DNA of 32,445 bases from DASXIW01 sp036497785 (GCA_036497785.1 DASXIW010000070.1:1-32445); one strand, 5' to 3'. Positions 1 to 7,900 are shown, numbered from the stretch's first letter. Notes: generated from the sequence alone by a model not told the origin. Made by a program: numbers and translations.

Positions 1-156
1 ATCGAAGTCGGCTGGCACGACCTCAAGGCGCATCACCTCGCCCATCAAACCTTCACCGATGTCGCCGCGCTCGACCAAGCCATCCACACAGCCGTCCAGG
101 ACCTCAACCGTGAGCGAATGGCCGTTCCGTTGGCCAAGCTAAGAATCTCTGCTTAG
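1..156 (+). mobile_element. IS630-family transposase, C-terminal fragment
   Basis: Frame 1 is open from the first base to a TAG at 154-156 and encodes about 51 residues. The fragment contains WHDLKAHHLAHQTFTD followed by a short helix with DLNRER and a terminal PLAKLRISA. This resembles the C-terminal end of IS630-type DDE transposases, where a W-x-DLK-x-HHLAHQTF segment lies just after the last catalytic acidic residue. The rest of the gene lies left of the window. Immediately after the stop, sequence homologous to hsdM begins on the other strand, so the element's right end must lie close to 156. A CTAAG...CTTAG pair at 139-156 could belong to the terminal repeat, but the other end is not visible. 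The family call is from recalled motifs, not a search. Confidence 0.75.
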
Positions 157-400
157 CTTCGAGGTGTTGACGAAGGGCACGCCCGCGATCCGCAGCAGGA
201 ACGGCTCCGGGTTCACCCCCATCGCCTCCTTCGCCGCCATCTCCTTCAGCACCGCCGCGTTGGTGCTGCGCCAGCACGCAATCCAGCCGGCGCAGCACCG
301 TGAAAGGCAGGATCACCCGGCCATATTCGTGGGGCCTGTAGTCCCCGCGCAGCCGGTCGGCGACGGACCAGATCAGGGAGGAGATGGAGGAGTAGCACAT
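157..400 (-). pseudogene. hsdM: hsdM remnant: N-terminus of a type I restriction-modification methylase subunit
   Basis: Read from an ATG at 400, the - strand encodes SSISSLIWSVAD-RLRGDY and then EYGRVILPFTVLRRLDCVL, a characteristic HsdM N-terminal signature. Near base 265 the reading frame breaks. The neighbouring frame continues the same family pattern, with KEMAAKEAMGVNPEPFL, then RIAGVPFVNTSK, up to about base 157, where the IS630 tail begins. About 80 of the usual roughly 500 residues remain. The SAM-binding and NPPF catalytic motifs are absent, so the fragment cannot methylate DNA. An in-frame TGA lies just upstream of the ATG at 400, so this is probably the native start. The remnant indicates that a type I restriction-modification locus once stood here and was cut by transposition. 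Confidence 0.8.
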
Positions 401-729
401 CGGGGTATGCTTTCAATCCAGGCTGTGCCGGTGGCGGGCGAGGTTTTGCGCTCGCCCACCGAGCTGGTCGGTTGATGGATGGTCGTTGAGAAAGTGTATC
501 TAGCCAAGCGCTGTCCGACTCGGCGGACCGGGGCTCTGTCATATCTTATGATGGGGGAGCAGGGGCGTGGCCGTGGGATAAATCAGAGCCATGCTGCTGG
601 CTCAGAATGCCACCAAACAGCCACGCTGCCGGCTATCGCCAACAGGAGACGGGCCGCTTGCTGGTAGCTATGTGGTAGCCAGGGCCTCGGCGGCCGGCGT
701 GCCGTTAGCGCCTAACCGATTGAAAAGAT
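401..729. other. Gene-free stretch between the hsdM remnant and the tRNA
   Basis: About 330 bases with no convincing gene; the short open frames on both strands have no recognisable motif. A palindrome GTTAG-cgc-CTAAC (704-716) lies 14 bases beyond the 3' end of the tRNA but has no T-tract. The stretch sits between mobile debris and a tRNA 3' end, so it is where an attachment site of an integrated element would be expected. No second copy of the tRNA 3' end is visible. Confidence 0.5.
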
Positions 730-806
730 TGGCGGACCCGACACGATTCGAACGTGCGACCTTCGCCTTCGGAGGGCGACGCTCTATCCAGCTGAGCTAC
801 GGGTCC
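730..806 (-). tRNA. tRNA-Arg (anticodon CCG)
   Basis: The - strand folds into a complete cloverleaf. The acceptor stem GGACCCG/CGGGTCC is perfect and is followed by discriminator G and an encoded CCA (730-732). The D arm is GCTC...GAGC. The anticodon stem TCGCC/GGCGA closes a CTCCGAA loop, giving anticodon CCG, which reads the arginine codon CGG. The T arm carries the canonical TTCGAAT. Length is 77 bases including CCA. The gene lies 47 bases downstream of the hydrolase on the same strand. Its 3' end faces the IS630/hsdM debris, the usual orientation for an island inserted at a tRNA. Confidence 0.97.
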
Positions 807-816
807 AGCGCAGGAT

Positions 817-844
817 CACATAGCGCGAATGCGCGGACAGCGAA
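817..844 (-). promoter_or_regulatory. Candidate promoter of tRNA-Arg
   Basis: On the - strand, TTCGCT (844-839) and TATGTG (822-817) are separated by 16 bases and end 10 bases before the mature 5' end of the tRNA. The match to sigma-70-type boxes is partial; position is the main support. Confidence 0.35.
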
Positions 845-853
845 AGGGTGCCA

Positions 854-1840
854 TCAGGATTGGGCTGCCAGCCATTTCGTGGCCGCCTGGTCGGCGCCGG
901 ATGGCAGGGGGGTGTGCGGGTTCTGGATCCAGGCGATGGCGTCGCCGATAGGGGCGGCGCGGTCGAGATCGCGCATCAGCAGATGCCAGCCATTGGGATA
1001 GAAGGCTTCCAGCGTCTGGTCGCCCGGCAAGGCGCGCCAGGTGGCCAGGGTGGCTGGTTTCGGCACCAGTTCGTCCTTGCCGCCGTACATGAACAGCGCG
1101 GGCGCCCTGAAGCGCCGCGCCGCGGCCAGGGCCGTGTCCATCAGATCCACCAGGCCGCGCAGCGTGTCGAAGCGGGTTTCCAGCAGGGTCAGGGGGTCGC
1201 GGCCCAGCCGGATCAGGGCCGGGATGTTGTCGCTGGCGAACACGTGAATGGGCGGCGGGGGGCGGCTGACTTCCATGCCGGGGGCGAGGGTGGCGGCGAG
1301 CCACAGGCCGCTGCGCATGAAGATGTTCATCCTCGCCCGGCCCCACACCGCCGGGGCGACGAGGACATAGCCCGCCACATCGGGCGGGTTGGGGCGCGTG
1401 GCCACATCCATTAGTACGGCGCCGCCCATGCTCTCGCCCATCAACACCAGCTCGACGCCAGGATGGCGGTGCCGGAGCGTATCGATGATTTGCAGGGCAT
1501 CGTCGGCCAGCACGTTGCCGCCGGGCCAGAAGCCGCGCCCCGGAGCGGCGCCGAAGCCGCGTTGATCGGGGGCGTAGACGGCCATTCCGGCCGCGGCGAA
1601 GCTGGGTGCGGGGATTTCCCACGCATCACGGCTGTCGTTGAAGCCGTGCAGCGCCAGTACCACGATGTCGGGCGGCCCGTCCGGTCGCCAAGTGCGGTAG
1701 GGCAGGCGGGCGCCGTCCGACATGGTGAACACGCCATCCGTGACCGTGGGGGGCTGCGGCGGCCAGTGGCCCGGCGCCACGACGGCGGCGCATCCGGAGA
1801 GCGTGACGGCAGCGCCCAGCAGCATGGCGCGGCGTCCCAT
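854..1840 (-). CDS. Lipoprotein alpha/beta hydrolase (lysophospholipase/monoacylglycerol lipase type)
   Basis: An alpha/beta-hydrolase fold with the nucleophile elbow G-E-S-M-G-G, an oxyanion-loop LHGFNDS, an acidic residue in GGKDELVP and a late histidine in NGWHLL. In numbering from an upstream ATG at 1900 these are Ser157, Asp276 and His306. The product likely hydrolyses ester-linked lipids such as lysophospholipids or monoacylglycerols; the substrate is inferred from family resemblance. The ATG at 1840 gives a compact signal peptide, MGRRAMLLGAAVTLSGC, ending in a lipobox cysteine, so I prefer it to the ATG at 1900, which adds 20 atypical residues. The mature protein would be lipid-anchored in the envelope. 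It is divergent from the zf-CHCC gene, and the tRNA lies downstream on the same strand. Confidence 0.85.
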   Translation of the reverse strand: MGRRAMLLGAAVTLSGCAAVVAPGHWPPQPPTVTDGVFTMSDGARLPYRTWRPDGPPDIVVLALHGFNDSRDAWEIPAPSFAAAGMAVYAPDQRGFGAAPGRGFWPGGNVLADDALQIIDTLRHRHPGVELVLMGESMGGAVLMDVATRPNPPDVAGYVLVAPAVWGRARMNIFMRSGLWLAATLAPGMEVSRPPPPIHVFASDNIPALIRLGRDPLTLLETRFDTLRGLVDLMDTALAAARRFRAPALFMYGGKDELVPKPATLATWRALPGDQTLEAFYPNGWHLLMRDLDRAAPIGDAIAWIQNPHTPLPSGADQAATKWLAAQS

Positions 1841-2001
1841 CGCGGGGGCATCGCAGGTCGAGGTTGAAAGCGCGGCCGGCATGGCTATCATGCCCGCCAT
1901 TCAAGCAGGCTGCCACGGCGCAGGCTATAAGCGGCAGCACGCCGCGATAGGCTCGCGGCTGCCGCCACGCAGGCCGCGGGGCGCAACACAAAGGATTTTC
2001 C

Positions 2002-2199
2002 ATGCCCGAGGGCACGACGATTCCCAAGCCGACCGAGATCATTCACGTGGACGAACGCACCGTAGCATGTGATGGCGGCGATGGCGGGCTTGGCCATCCG
2101 CGCGTCTTCCTGCGCATCGCCGACCGGCAGGTGATGTGCCCGTATTGCTCGCGGCTGTACGTGCTCAACGAAGGCGCCGGCGACGATCACGGGCATTAG
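2002..2199 (+). CDS. Small zinc-finger (zf-CHCC / NDUFS6-like) protein
   Basis: A 65-residue protein with the pattern Cys23, His32, Cys46 and Cys49 in ACDGG...LGHPRV...VMCPYCSRLYVL. This matches the zf-CHCC domain of the mitochondrial complex I accessory subunit NDUFS6 and its alphaproteobacterial relatives. The bacterial proteins are presumed to bind zinc and are linked to respiratory complex I by homology; their role is not established from this sequence. AAGGA lies 10 bases before the ATG. The stop is one base before the polA ATG, so the two genes are very likely co-transcribed and possibly translationally coupled. Confidence 0.88.
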   Translation: MPEGTTIPKPTEIIHVDERTVACDGGDGGLGHPRVFLRIADRQVMCPYCSRLYVLNEGAGDDHGH

Positions 2200-2200
2200 C

Positions 2201-5104
2201 ATGCCCCCGGACACGGCCGGCCTCGACGCCCCGGGACAGGCGCCGTCCACCAGCGCTGGCCAGGGCAGCGCCGCGCCGGTACATCTGATCCTGATCGACG
2301 GTTCAGGGTTCATTTTCCGCGCCTTCCACGCCTTGCCGCCGATGAACCGGCCGGATGGCACGCCCGTCAACGCGGTCTTTGGCTTCACCAATATGTTGGC
2401 GCGTCTGCTGAAAGACCATGCCGGCACCCATTTCGCCGTGATTTTCGACGCTGGCCGGGTCACGTTCCGCAACCGGCTGTATGACAAGTACAAGGCGCAG
2501 CGGCCGCCGCCGCCGCCGGAGCTGATTCCCCAATTCGCGCTTGTGCGTGACGCGACGGAGGCTTTCGGGGTTCCCGCCATCGAGCTGGCGGATTGGGAGG
2601 CCGATGATTTGATCGCCTCCTACGCTCGCGCGGCGACCGAGGCGGGCGGCAGCGCCACCATCGTTTCCTCCGACAAGGACCTGATGCAACTGATCCGGTC
2701 CGGGGTGGGAATGCTGGACCCGATCAAGCAGAAGCCGATCGGCGCCACCGAGGTAGTGGAGAAATTCGGCATTCCGCCGGAAAAGCTGATCGAGGCCCAG
2801 GCGCTGATGGGCGATTCGGTGGATAACGTGCCCGGCGTGCCCGGGATCGGCCCGAAAACGGCGGCGCAGCTGATCACCGAGTTCGGCGATCTGGAGGCGG
2901 TGCTGAAGGCGGCGCCCTCTATGAAGGCCAGCAAACGGCGCGATCTGCTGATCGAGCATGCCGAGAATGCCCGGATCTCCCGCGAGCTGGTCACATTGCG
3001 AGAGGACGTGCCCCTGCCGCAGCCGCTCGAGGCACTGGTGGTGCGCGAGCTCGACCGCGACAAGCTCGCGAGCTGGCTGCTGGCGCAGGGCTTTCGCAGC
3101 ACGCTGTTGCGTCTGGGGCTTGAGGAACCGGCTGTGGCTGCCGGGGCCGTGCCGGCGGGGAAGCTGCCCGCGGTGCAGGGCCAGATGTTCATGGATGCCC
3201 AGGCGCCGCAGTCCCAGGTGCCAACCGGGCCGGGCGCGCCGTTCGGGCCCTATGACTGCGTGACCACTCTGGACCAGCTGAATGCCTGGATCGACGACGC
3301 CATCGCCGCCGGGCTGGTGGGCATGGACACGGAGACGGACGGGCTGGACGCGATGCGGGCGCAACTGGTCGGCTTCTCGCTGGCCACCGCTCCCGGCCGG
3401 GCCTGTTACGTGCCGCTACGTCATCAGGGGCCGCCACTGCAGCCGCCTGGTGATTTGCTGTCTGCCACGCCGGCGGAGGCACCGCCGCCGACGCTCGCCC
3501 AGATCGATCCGGCCCAGGCCATTGCGGCGTTGGAGCGGTTGCTGAGCGACCGGTCCGTGCTGAAGGTCTTTCAGAACGCCAAATTCGATTTGATGGTGCT
3601 GGCGCGGGCCGGGGCGGCGATGGCCTGTCCGGTCGATGATTCGATGCTTATCTCCTACGCCCAGGAGGCGGGCGCGCATGGGCATGGCATGGATGAGCTG
3701 TCCGTGCTGCATCTTGGCCACACGCCGATCGCCTATGACGCCGTGACGGGGACTGGGCGCGCGCGGGTGCCCTTCGCGCAGGTGCCGCTGGATCGCGCGA
3801 CCGCCTATGCGGCCGAGGATGCGGATGTGACGCTGCGCCTGTGGCACGCGTTGCGCCCGCGGTTGCGTGCTAACAAATCCTTGGCCTTGTACGAGCGGCT
3901 GGAGCGCCGGCTGATCCCTGTGCTGCTGGCCATGGAGCAGGCCGGGGTGAAGGTGGACGAGGCCGATCTGCGCGCGATGTCCAAGGATTTCGAGACGCGC
4001 ATGGCGGTGATGGAGACCGATATCCACCGGCTCGCCGGGGAGAGCTTCAACCTGGGCAGCGCCAAGCAATTGGGAGAGGTGCTGTTCGATCGCATGGGGC
4101 TGCCCGGCGGCAAGCGAATGAAGACCGGGGCGTGGGGCACCGACGCGGCCGTGCTGCAAACCCTGGCCGAGCAGGGCCACGAGCTGCCGGCGCGCATCCT
4201 GGAATGGCGGCAGCTCGCCAAGCTGAAATCGACCTATGCCGATGCGCTGGTGGGCCAGATCAATCCGGATACAGGCCGGGTTCACACCAGCTTCGCCATG
4301 GCGATCGCCAGCACTGGCCGCCTGTCTTCCACCGACCCCAATCTGCAGAACATCCCCATCCGGACGGAAGAGGGCAGCCGGATTCGCCGGGCTTTCATCG
4401 CCGAACCCGGCCATGTGCTGGTCAGTGCCGATTATTCCCAGATCGAGCTTCGTCTGCTTGCCCATGTCGCCGATCTGCCGGCGTTGAAGGATAGTTTTGC
4501 CGCCGGCGAGGACATTCATGCGCGCACCGCCAGTGAGGTGTTCGGCATACCCATGGCCGGCATGGACCCGATGACGCGGCGTCGGGCCAAGGCAATCAAT
4601 TTCGGCATCATCTACGGCATCAGCGCGTTCGGTCTTGCCCGTCAGCTGCAGATCGAGCCCGGCGAGGCGCGGGGCTATATCGACGCCTATTTCGCCCGCT
4701 ATCCCGGCATTCGGGCCTATATGAACGCGGCACGGGAGGAAGCGCGCATCGCGGGATATGTGCTGACGCCATTCGGGCGCCGCTGCTGGATTCCCGGCAT
4801 CGCTGACAAGAACCCAGCCCGACGTGGCTATGCCGAGCGCCAGGCGATCAATGCGCCGTTGCAAGGCGGGGCGGCGGACATCATCAAGCGCGCCATGGTT
4901 CGCCTGCCGACGGCATTGCGAGAGGCGCGCCTGTCGGCGCGGCTGCTGTTGCAGGTGCATGACGAATTGCTGTTCGAGGCGCCTGAGGCTGAGGCTGCCG
5001 AGACCGCCCGCGTCGCGCGGGAGGTGATGGAGAGTGCCGCCGCGCTTTCGGTGCCGCTGGTGGTGGAAACCGGCATCGGCACGAACTGGGCCCAGGCGCA
5101 CTAG
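2201..5104 (+). CDS. polA: DNA polymerase I
   Basis: A 967-residue, three-domain polymerase for Okazaki fragment processing and repair synthesis. The 5'-3' nuclease domain starts at about residue 27 (LILIDGSGFIFRAFHALPP) and has a helix-hairpin-helix near VPGVPGIGPKTAAQL. The 3'-5' proofreading domain keeps all three Exo motifs: M-D-T-E-T-D at about 375, QNAKFD at about 458-463, and YAAEDADVTLRL at about 536. The polymerase domain has motif A (SADYSQIELR, about 742), motif B (RRRAKAINFGIIYG, about 792) and motif C (QVHDELLFE, about 918). An intact exonuclease site makes it E. coli-like and unlike Taq polymerase. The start overlaps the end of the zf-CHCC gene region with one spacer base and shows no clear Shine-Dalgarno of its own, which suggests coupling. 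Confidence 0.98.
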   Translation: MPPDTAGLDAPGQAPSTSAGQGSAAPVHLILIDGSGFIFRAFHALPPMNRPDGTPVNAVFGFTNMLARLLKDHAGTHFAVIFDAGRVTFRNRLYDKYKAQRPPPPPELIPQFALVRDATEAFGVPAIELADWEADDLIASYARAATEAGGSATIVSSDKDLMQLIRSGVGMLDPIKQKPIGATEVVEKFGIPPEKLIEAQALMGDSVDNVPGVPGIGPKTAAQLITEFGDLEAVLKAAPSMKASKRRDLLIEHAENARISRELVTLREDVPLPQPLEALVVRELDRDKLASWLLAQGFRSTLLRLGLEEPAVAAGAVPAGKLPAVQGQMFMDAQAPQSQVPTGPGAPFGPYDCVTTLDQLNAWIDDAIAAGLVGMDTETDGLDAMRAQLVGFSLATAPGRACYVPLRHQGPPLQPPGDLLSATPAEAPPPTLAQIDPAQAIAALERLLSDRSVLKVFQNAKFDLMVLARAGAAMACPVDDSMLISYAQEAGAHGHGMDELSVLHLGHTPIAYDAVTGTGRARVPFAQVPLDRATAYAAEDADVTLRLWHALRPRLRANKSLALYERLERRLIPVLLAMEQAGVKVDEADLRAMSKDFETRMAVMETDIHRLAGESFNLGSAKQLGEVLFDRMGLPGGKRMKTGAWGTDAAVLQTLAEQGHELPARILEWRQLAKLKSTYADALVGQINPDTGRVHTSFAMAIASTGRLSSTDPNLQNIPIRTEEGSRIRRAFIAEPGHVLVSADYSQIELRLLAHVADLPALKDSFAAGEDIHARTASEVFGIPMAGMDPMTRRRAKAINFGIIYGISAFGLARQLQIEPGEARGYIDAYFARYPGIRAYMNAAREEARIAGYVLTPFGRRCWIPGIADKNPARRGYAERQAINAPLQGGAADIIKRAMVRLPTALREARLSARLLLQVHDELLFEAPEAEAAETARVAREVMESAAALSVPLVVETGIGTNWAQAH

Positions 5105-5110
5105 AACCCA

Positions 5111-5782
5111 ATGGACTCGATCTATCCCGGCAGCATGGCCACATGGCGCGGGCGCAGATTGGCGTGGCTGGACAGCATGCTGGTCGATCACGGCGCGCTG
5201 CGTGTGGTCTGGAGCAATTTCGCGCCGGTTGTTCCCGGCCGCCTTTATCGCAGCAACCATCCAACGCCGGGCCGGCTGGCGCGGGACGTACGCCGCCATG
5301 GCCTGCGCAGCGTCATCAATCTGCGCGGCCCGACGGGCAACGGTTCGGATGCGCTATCGCGCGAGGCGGCCGGTCGGTTGGGCCTGAAATTCTTCGATGT
5401 GCCGATGTCCAGCGGTCGCGCGCCGTCGCGGGAGCGTATGGCAACGCTTGTCGCGGCCCTGCAATCCGCGCCGGCGCCGGCGTTGCTGCATTGCAAATCC
5501 GGCGCGGACCGGGCGGGTTTCGCCGCCGCTGTTTTCATCCTGTTGCAGGGTGGCAGTGTCGCCCAGGCGTTGAGGCAGATGTCGTTGCGTTTCGGCCATC
5601 TGCGCCGCTCACGGGCCGGTGTGCTGGACGCGCTTCTGCTGCGCTACGCGGCGGAGGCCGAGGGGCGCCGTTCCTTCGTGGATTGGCTGCGTGAGGAATA
5701 TGACGAGGCGGTGTTGAACAGGGATTTCGTCGCCGGTGGGCTGGCGAACTTCGTGCAGAAGCAGCTGTTGGCGCGGGAATAG
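5111..5782 (+). CDS. Tyrosine/dual-specificity phosphatase-like protein
   Basis: A 223-residue protein whose central motif H-C-K-S-G-A-D-R-A-G is the CX5R phosphatase loop, with Cys128 as nucleophile and Arg134 binding phosphate. Upstream, RLYRSNHPTPG and SVINLRG are typical of the cyclin-phosphatase/dual-specificity fold. A general acid could come from the RGPTGNGSDA or FDVPMSS region, but I cannot assign it. No signal peptide or membrane segment is evident, so it is probably cytoplasmic. The substrate, whether protein phosphotyrosine or a small phosphorylated molecule, is unknown. It begins 6 bases after polA and is likely co-transcribed with it. Its TAG overlaps the first bases of a palindromic repeat. 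Confidence 0.8.
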   Translation: MDSIYPGSMATWRGRRLAWLDSMLVDHGALRVVWSNFAPVVPGRLYRSNHPTPGRLARDVRRHGLRSVINLRGPTGNGSDALSREAAGRLGLKFFDVPMSSGRAPSRERMATLVAALQSAPAPALLHCKSGADRAGFAAAVFILLQGGSVAQALRQMSLRFGHLRRSRAGVLDALLLRYAAEAEGRRSFVDWLREEYDEAVLNRDFVAGGLANFVQKQLLARE

Positions 5783-5884
5783 AGCAATATGACTTTAGGC
5801 GGAATCGCCGAGCCATAAAATTGCTCGTCAAAACAAAGAGCTAGAGGATGATGGCTTTGCCTACCAGAAGCCATCATCCTCTAG
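5782..5884. repeat. Compound palindromic intergenic repeat
   Basis: The unit begins in the phosphatase stop codon. Outer arms GAGCAAT (5782-5788) and ATTGCTC (5820-5826) enclose a small GGCG-gaat-CGCC hairpin. After a CAAAACAAAGAGC linker comes a perfect 17-bp inverted repeat: 5841-5857 pairs with 5868-5884 around a 10-base loop. The GGCGGAATCGCC core and AAAACAAAGAG linker recall a family of palindromic repeats scattered in alphaproteobacterial intergenic regions. That family link is from memory. It lies between two convergent genes and could fold in either transcript. Confidence 0.65.
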
Positions 5885-5914
5885 GGCAAGGCCGGGGACG
5901 CTCCGGCCTTGCCC
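5884..5914. terminator. Strong hairpin between convergent genes, candidate secB terminator
   Basis: GGGCAAGGCCGG (5884-5895) pairs perfectly with CCGGCCTTGCCC (5903-5914) around a 7-base loop. It lies 12 bases beyond the secB stop on the - strand. There is no T-tract on either strand, so termination is inferred from position and stability only. Confidence 0.5.
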
Positions 5915-5925
5915 TTCGGAAAGAA

Positions 5926-6417
5926 TTAGGCCGTCGTCGCGGCCTGTTCCTGCGCCCGGCGGCTCTGCCACAAGGCCAGGAAGTCGATCGGTTGCAGCAG
6001 CACTGGCGGGAAGCCGCCTTCGCGGGTGACGTCGGCCAGGATGTTGCGGGCGAAGGGGAACAGAACGCGGGGGCATTCCACCAGCAGGACCGGTTCCGTG
6101 CTGTTATCCGGGATGCCGTTCAGCGTGAAGACGCCGGAGTAGGAGAGTTCGGCCAGGAACACGCGGGCGCCGGAGGAGGTGGCGCCGTTGGTCTGTGCTT
6201 CGTTCGCCTCGGCGCGGATGGCAAGGGTGACTTCGAAGGCGTTCTGGCCGTCCTGGATGCGGCGGGCCTGGACGTCGAGGTTGATGTCGACGCGCGGGGC
6301 GGCCTTCAACGTTGTGTAGATCAACGGAGCGCCCGGCACCTCGAACGACAGATCCTTGATATACTGCACGTTCACCACGAGGGGCGGCATGGCCGGGGCG
6401 GCGGCGGTTTCGGACAT
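5926..6417 (-). CDS. secB: Protein-export chaperone SecB
   Basis: A 163-residue protein with the SecB signature: VQYIKDLSFEVPGAP near the N-terminus, INLDVQARR, then FLAELSYSGVFTL, LLVECPRVLFPFAR and GFPPVLLQPIDF. SecB is a cytosolic tetramer that keeps outer-membrane and periplasmic preproteins unfolded and delivers them to SecA. Length and acidic, hydrophobic-grooved composition fit the family. GAGAGAA lies just before the ATG on the - strand. The histidine phosphatase gene lies 97 bases upstream on the same strand. The nearby timA-mltA pair matches a conserved alphaproteobacterial neighbourhood. Confidence 0.97.
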   Translation of the reverse strand: MSETAAAPAMPPLVVNVQYIKDLSFEVPGAPLIYTTLKAAPRVDINLDVQARRIQDGQNAFEVTLAIRAEANEAQTNGATSSGARVFLAELSYSGVFTLNGIPDNSTEPVLLVECPRVLFPFARNILADVTREGGFPPVLLQPIDFLALWQSRRAQEQAATTA

Positions 6418-6514
6418 CGTTCTCTCCGTGGATCAAAATTTCTGCGGCCGGCGGGTGCGGAAGCGACGCGGCGGTAGCATAGGCTGAGGTGGAGCGAAAG
6501 TGGAGCTATCGGCC

Positions 6515-7069
6515 TCAGTGCCGCCAGGTCAGTTCCGCCGGGGCGGGGGCTGTTGGGTCGCAGCGCAACCATTCTCCGTTCACGACCTTGGTGCCGGTCA
6601 TCGCCAGGATGAAGCCCCAGTGGCTGACCACCAAAGTATCCGACCAATCCGGCAAGGCCGCCATTTCGGCCCGGAACAGGGCCGCGCGGCGCACGACCGA
6701 TGCGGCGGATTCCTCCATCGGCGGCCACCATACTTCTTCGATGGCGGAGAAATCATGGTCGGGCCACGCGATCGCCAGTTCGGTTCGGGGGCTGCCGACG
6801 TCGCAGGTGAAGGCGTATCGCTCCCGCACCACGGGGTTCACGAAGACGGGAATGCCGAGCAACCGGGCCAGGGGCGTCGCGGTCTGGAGTGCGCGGGTAT
6901 AGGGCGAGACCACGATGCGGCTGATTTTTTCCCGGCATAGCGCCGCGGCGGCGCGAACCGCCTGCTCGTGTCCCAGCGGTGTCAGTCTGGGGTCGGGGAT
7001 ACCGGGATCGCGGCGGGTTGCCGTGAAATGCAGGTTGAACTCGCTCTGGCCGTGGCGCAGCAGGATCAT
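6515..7069 (-). CDS. Histidine phosphatase family protein (phosphoglycerate mutase-like)
   Basis: A 184-residue protein beginning MILLRHGQSEFN, the RHG motif of the branch-2-histidine phosphatase superfamily, with His6 as the phosphorylated residue. The second catalytic histidine is His150 in VVSHWGF, and SPYTRALQTA supplies a phosphate-binding arginine. It should hydrolyse a phosphomonoester; members of this group act on sugar phosphates, nucleotides or phosphoproteins, and the substrate cannot be told from sequence. It is divergent from timA, with 156 bases between the starts, and precedes secB on the same strand. There is no signal peptide. Confidence 0.88.
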   Translation of the reverse strand: MILLRHGQSEFNLHFTATRRDPGIPDPRLTPLGHEQAVRAAAALCREKISRIVVSPYTRALQTATPLARLLGIPVFVNPVVRERYAFTCDVGSPRTELAIAWPDHDFSAIEEVWWPPMEESAASVVRRAALFRAEMAALPDWSDTLVVSHWGFILAMTGTKVVNGEWLRCDPTAPAPAELTWRH

Positions 7070-7157
7070 GGCCGTGACTTAGCTGCGGCAAAGGGGCGGC
7101 GCAATGGCGGCTTACTGCATTGCAATGTCACATTCCCGCCGTTTTGGCCGGCTTTTA

Positions 7158-7186
7158 TTGTGAAACGGGCCGGATATCCCTATGTC
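7158..7186 (+). promoter_or_regulatory. Candidate sigma-70-type promoter of timA-mltA
   Basis: TTGTGA (7158-7163) and TATGTC (7181-7186) are 17 bases apart and about 40 bases upstream of the timA ATG. A 10-bp perfect palindrome CATTGCAATG lies 31 bases further upstream (7118-7127) in the divergent spacer and could be an operator. Neither is proven. Confidence 0.45.
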
Positions 7187-7225
7187 TTGATGTCCGTCCC
7201 GTCGGCGGACACATGGAGACGACGC

Positions 7226-7900
7226 ATGGATGCCACCGGGGGATTCCCCATCGATCTGGTCCTGTTCGGCATGATCGCCGCGTTTCTGGTGCTGCGCCTG
7301 CGCAGCGTGCTGGGCAAGCGCCAGGGATTCGAGCGGCCGGAAACCCCCGTCGCGCCAGCCGCGGCGGCGGCGGCCCGGTCCATGCCGGAAGGCCACGTGA
7401 TCGAGGGCAAGGCGGAGCCGCCGCCGCAACGCGTCGTTCCTGATCCAACAAGCCAGGCCGGGCAGGTGCTGTCGCGCATGCGGCAGATCGACCCGAATTT
7501 TTCCGCCGCCCGCTTTCTGGACGGCGCCGAGACCGCGTTCCGAATGATCGTGACCGCATTTGCCGCCGGCAACCGCGACACGTTGCGCCCGCTGCTCTCG
7601 CCCGAGACCTTTGCGGCCTTCGATACCGCGATCGGCGCCCGCGAGGCGGCCAAGGAGACGCAGAAGACCGAGATCCGGGCCGTGCCCAGCATCACGATCG
7701 ATCACGCGGAACTGGCCGGCACGATGGCCGACATCACGGCGCGCTTCGTCTCCGATCAGGTGAATGTGACGCTGGGCCTGAACGGGCTGCCGGTTGCTGG
7801 TGCGGATGCGGTGATGGAGATCACGGATTTGTGGACTTTCGAGCGAGACCTGGCGTCGCAAGATCCTACCTGGCGGCTGGTGGCCGCGCGCAGCGCCTGA
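7226..7900 (+). CDS. timA: Tim44-like domain protein (TimA)
   Basis: A 224-residue protein with one N-terminal membrane segment (GFPIDLVLFGMIAAFLVLRL) and a proline/alanine-rich linker. A C-terminal Tim44-like domain runs from about LSRMRQIDPNFSAARFLDGA to TWRLVAA. Alphaproteobacterial TimA proteins are related to mitochondrial Tim44 and are inner-membrane anchored with the domain in the cytoplasm; a role in protein transport or assembly is proposed but unsettled. I chose the ATG at 7226 because GGAG sits 7 bases upstream and because the membrane segment is then N-terminal; longer forms add unrelated sequence. Its TGA overlaps the mltA ATG (TGATG at 7898-7902), indicating coupled translation. 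Confidence 0.9.
   Translation: MDATGGFPIDLVLFGMIAAFLVLRLRSVLGKRQGFERPETPVAPAAAAAARSMPEGHVIEGKAEPPPQRVVPDPTSQAGQVLSRMRQIDPNFSAARFLDGAETAFRMIVTAFAAGNRDTLRPLLSPETFAAFDTAIGAREAAKETQKTEIRAVPSITIDHAELAGTMADITARFVSDQVNVTLGLNGLPVAGADAVMEITDLWTFERDLASQDPTWRLVAARSA

Noticed and set aside
157..400. hsdM sequence as part of an active restriction system
   Set aside because: Only the N-terminal region remains, with a frameshift and no catalytic motif.
591..1001. A + strand open frame of 136 codons across the tRNA
   Set aside because: Its middle is the translated complement of tRNA-Arg and the rest has no family pattern.
3416..5299. A 627-codon - strand open frame
   Set aside because: It is the antisense of polA. 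Motif-by-motif evidence for polA is decisive and the reverse frame has composition artefacts of GC-rich codons.
5884..5914. Hairpin as a classical intrinsic terminator
   Set aside because: No T-tract follows on either strand; it is kept only as a candidate on position and stem strength.
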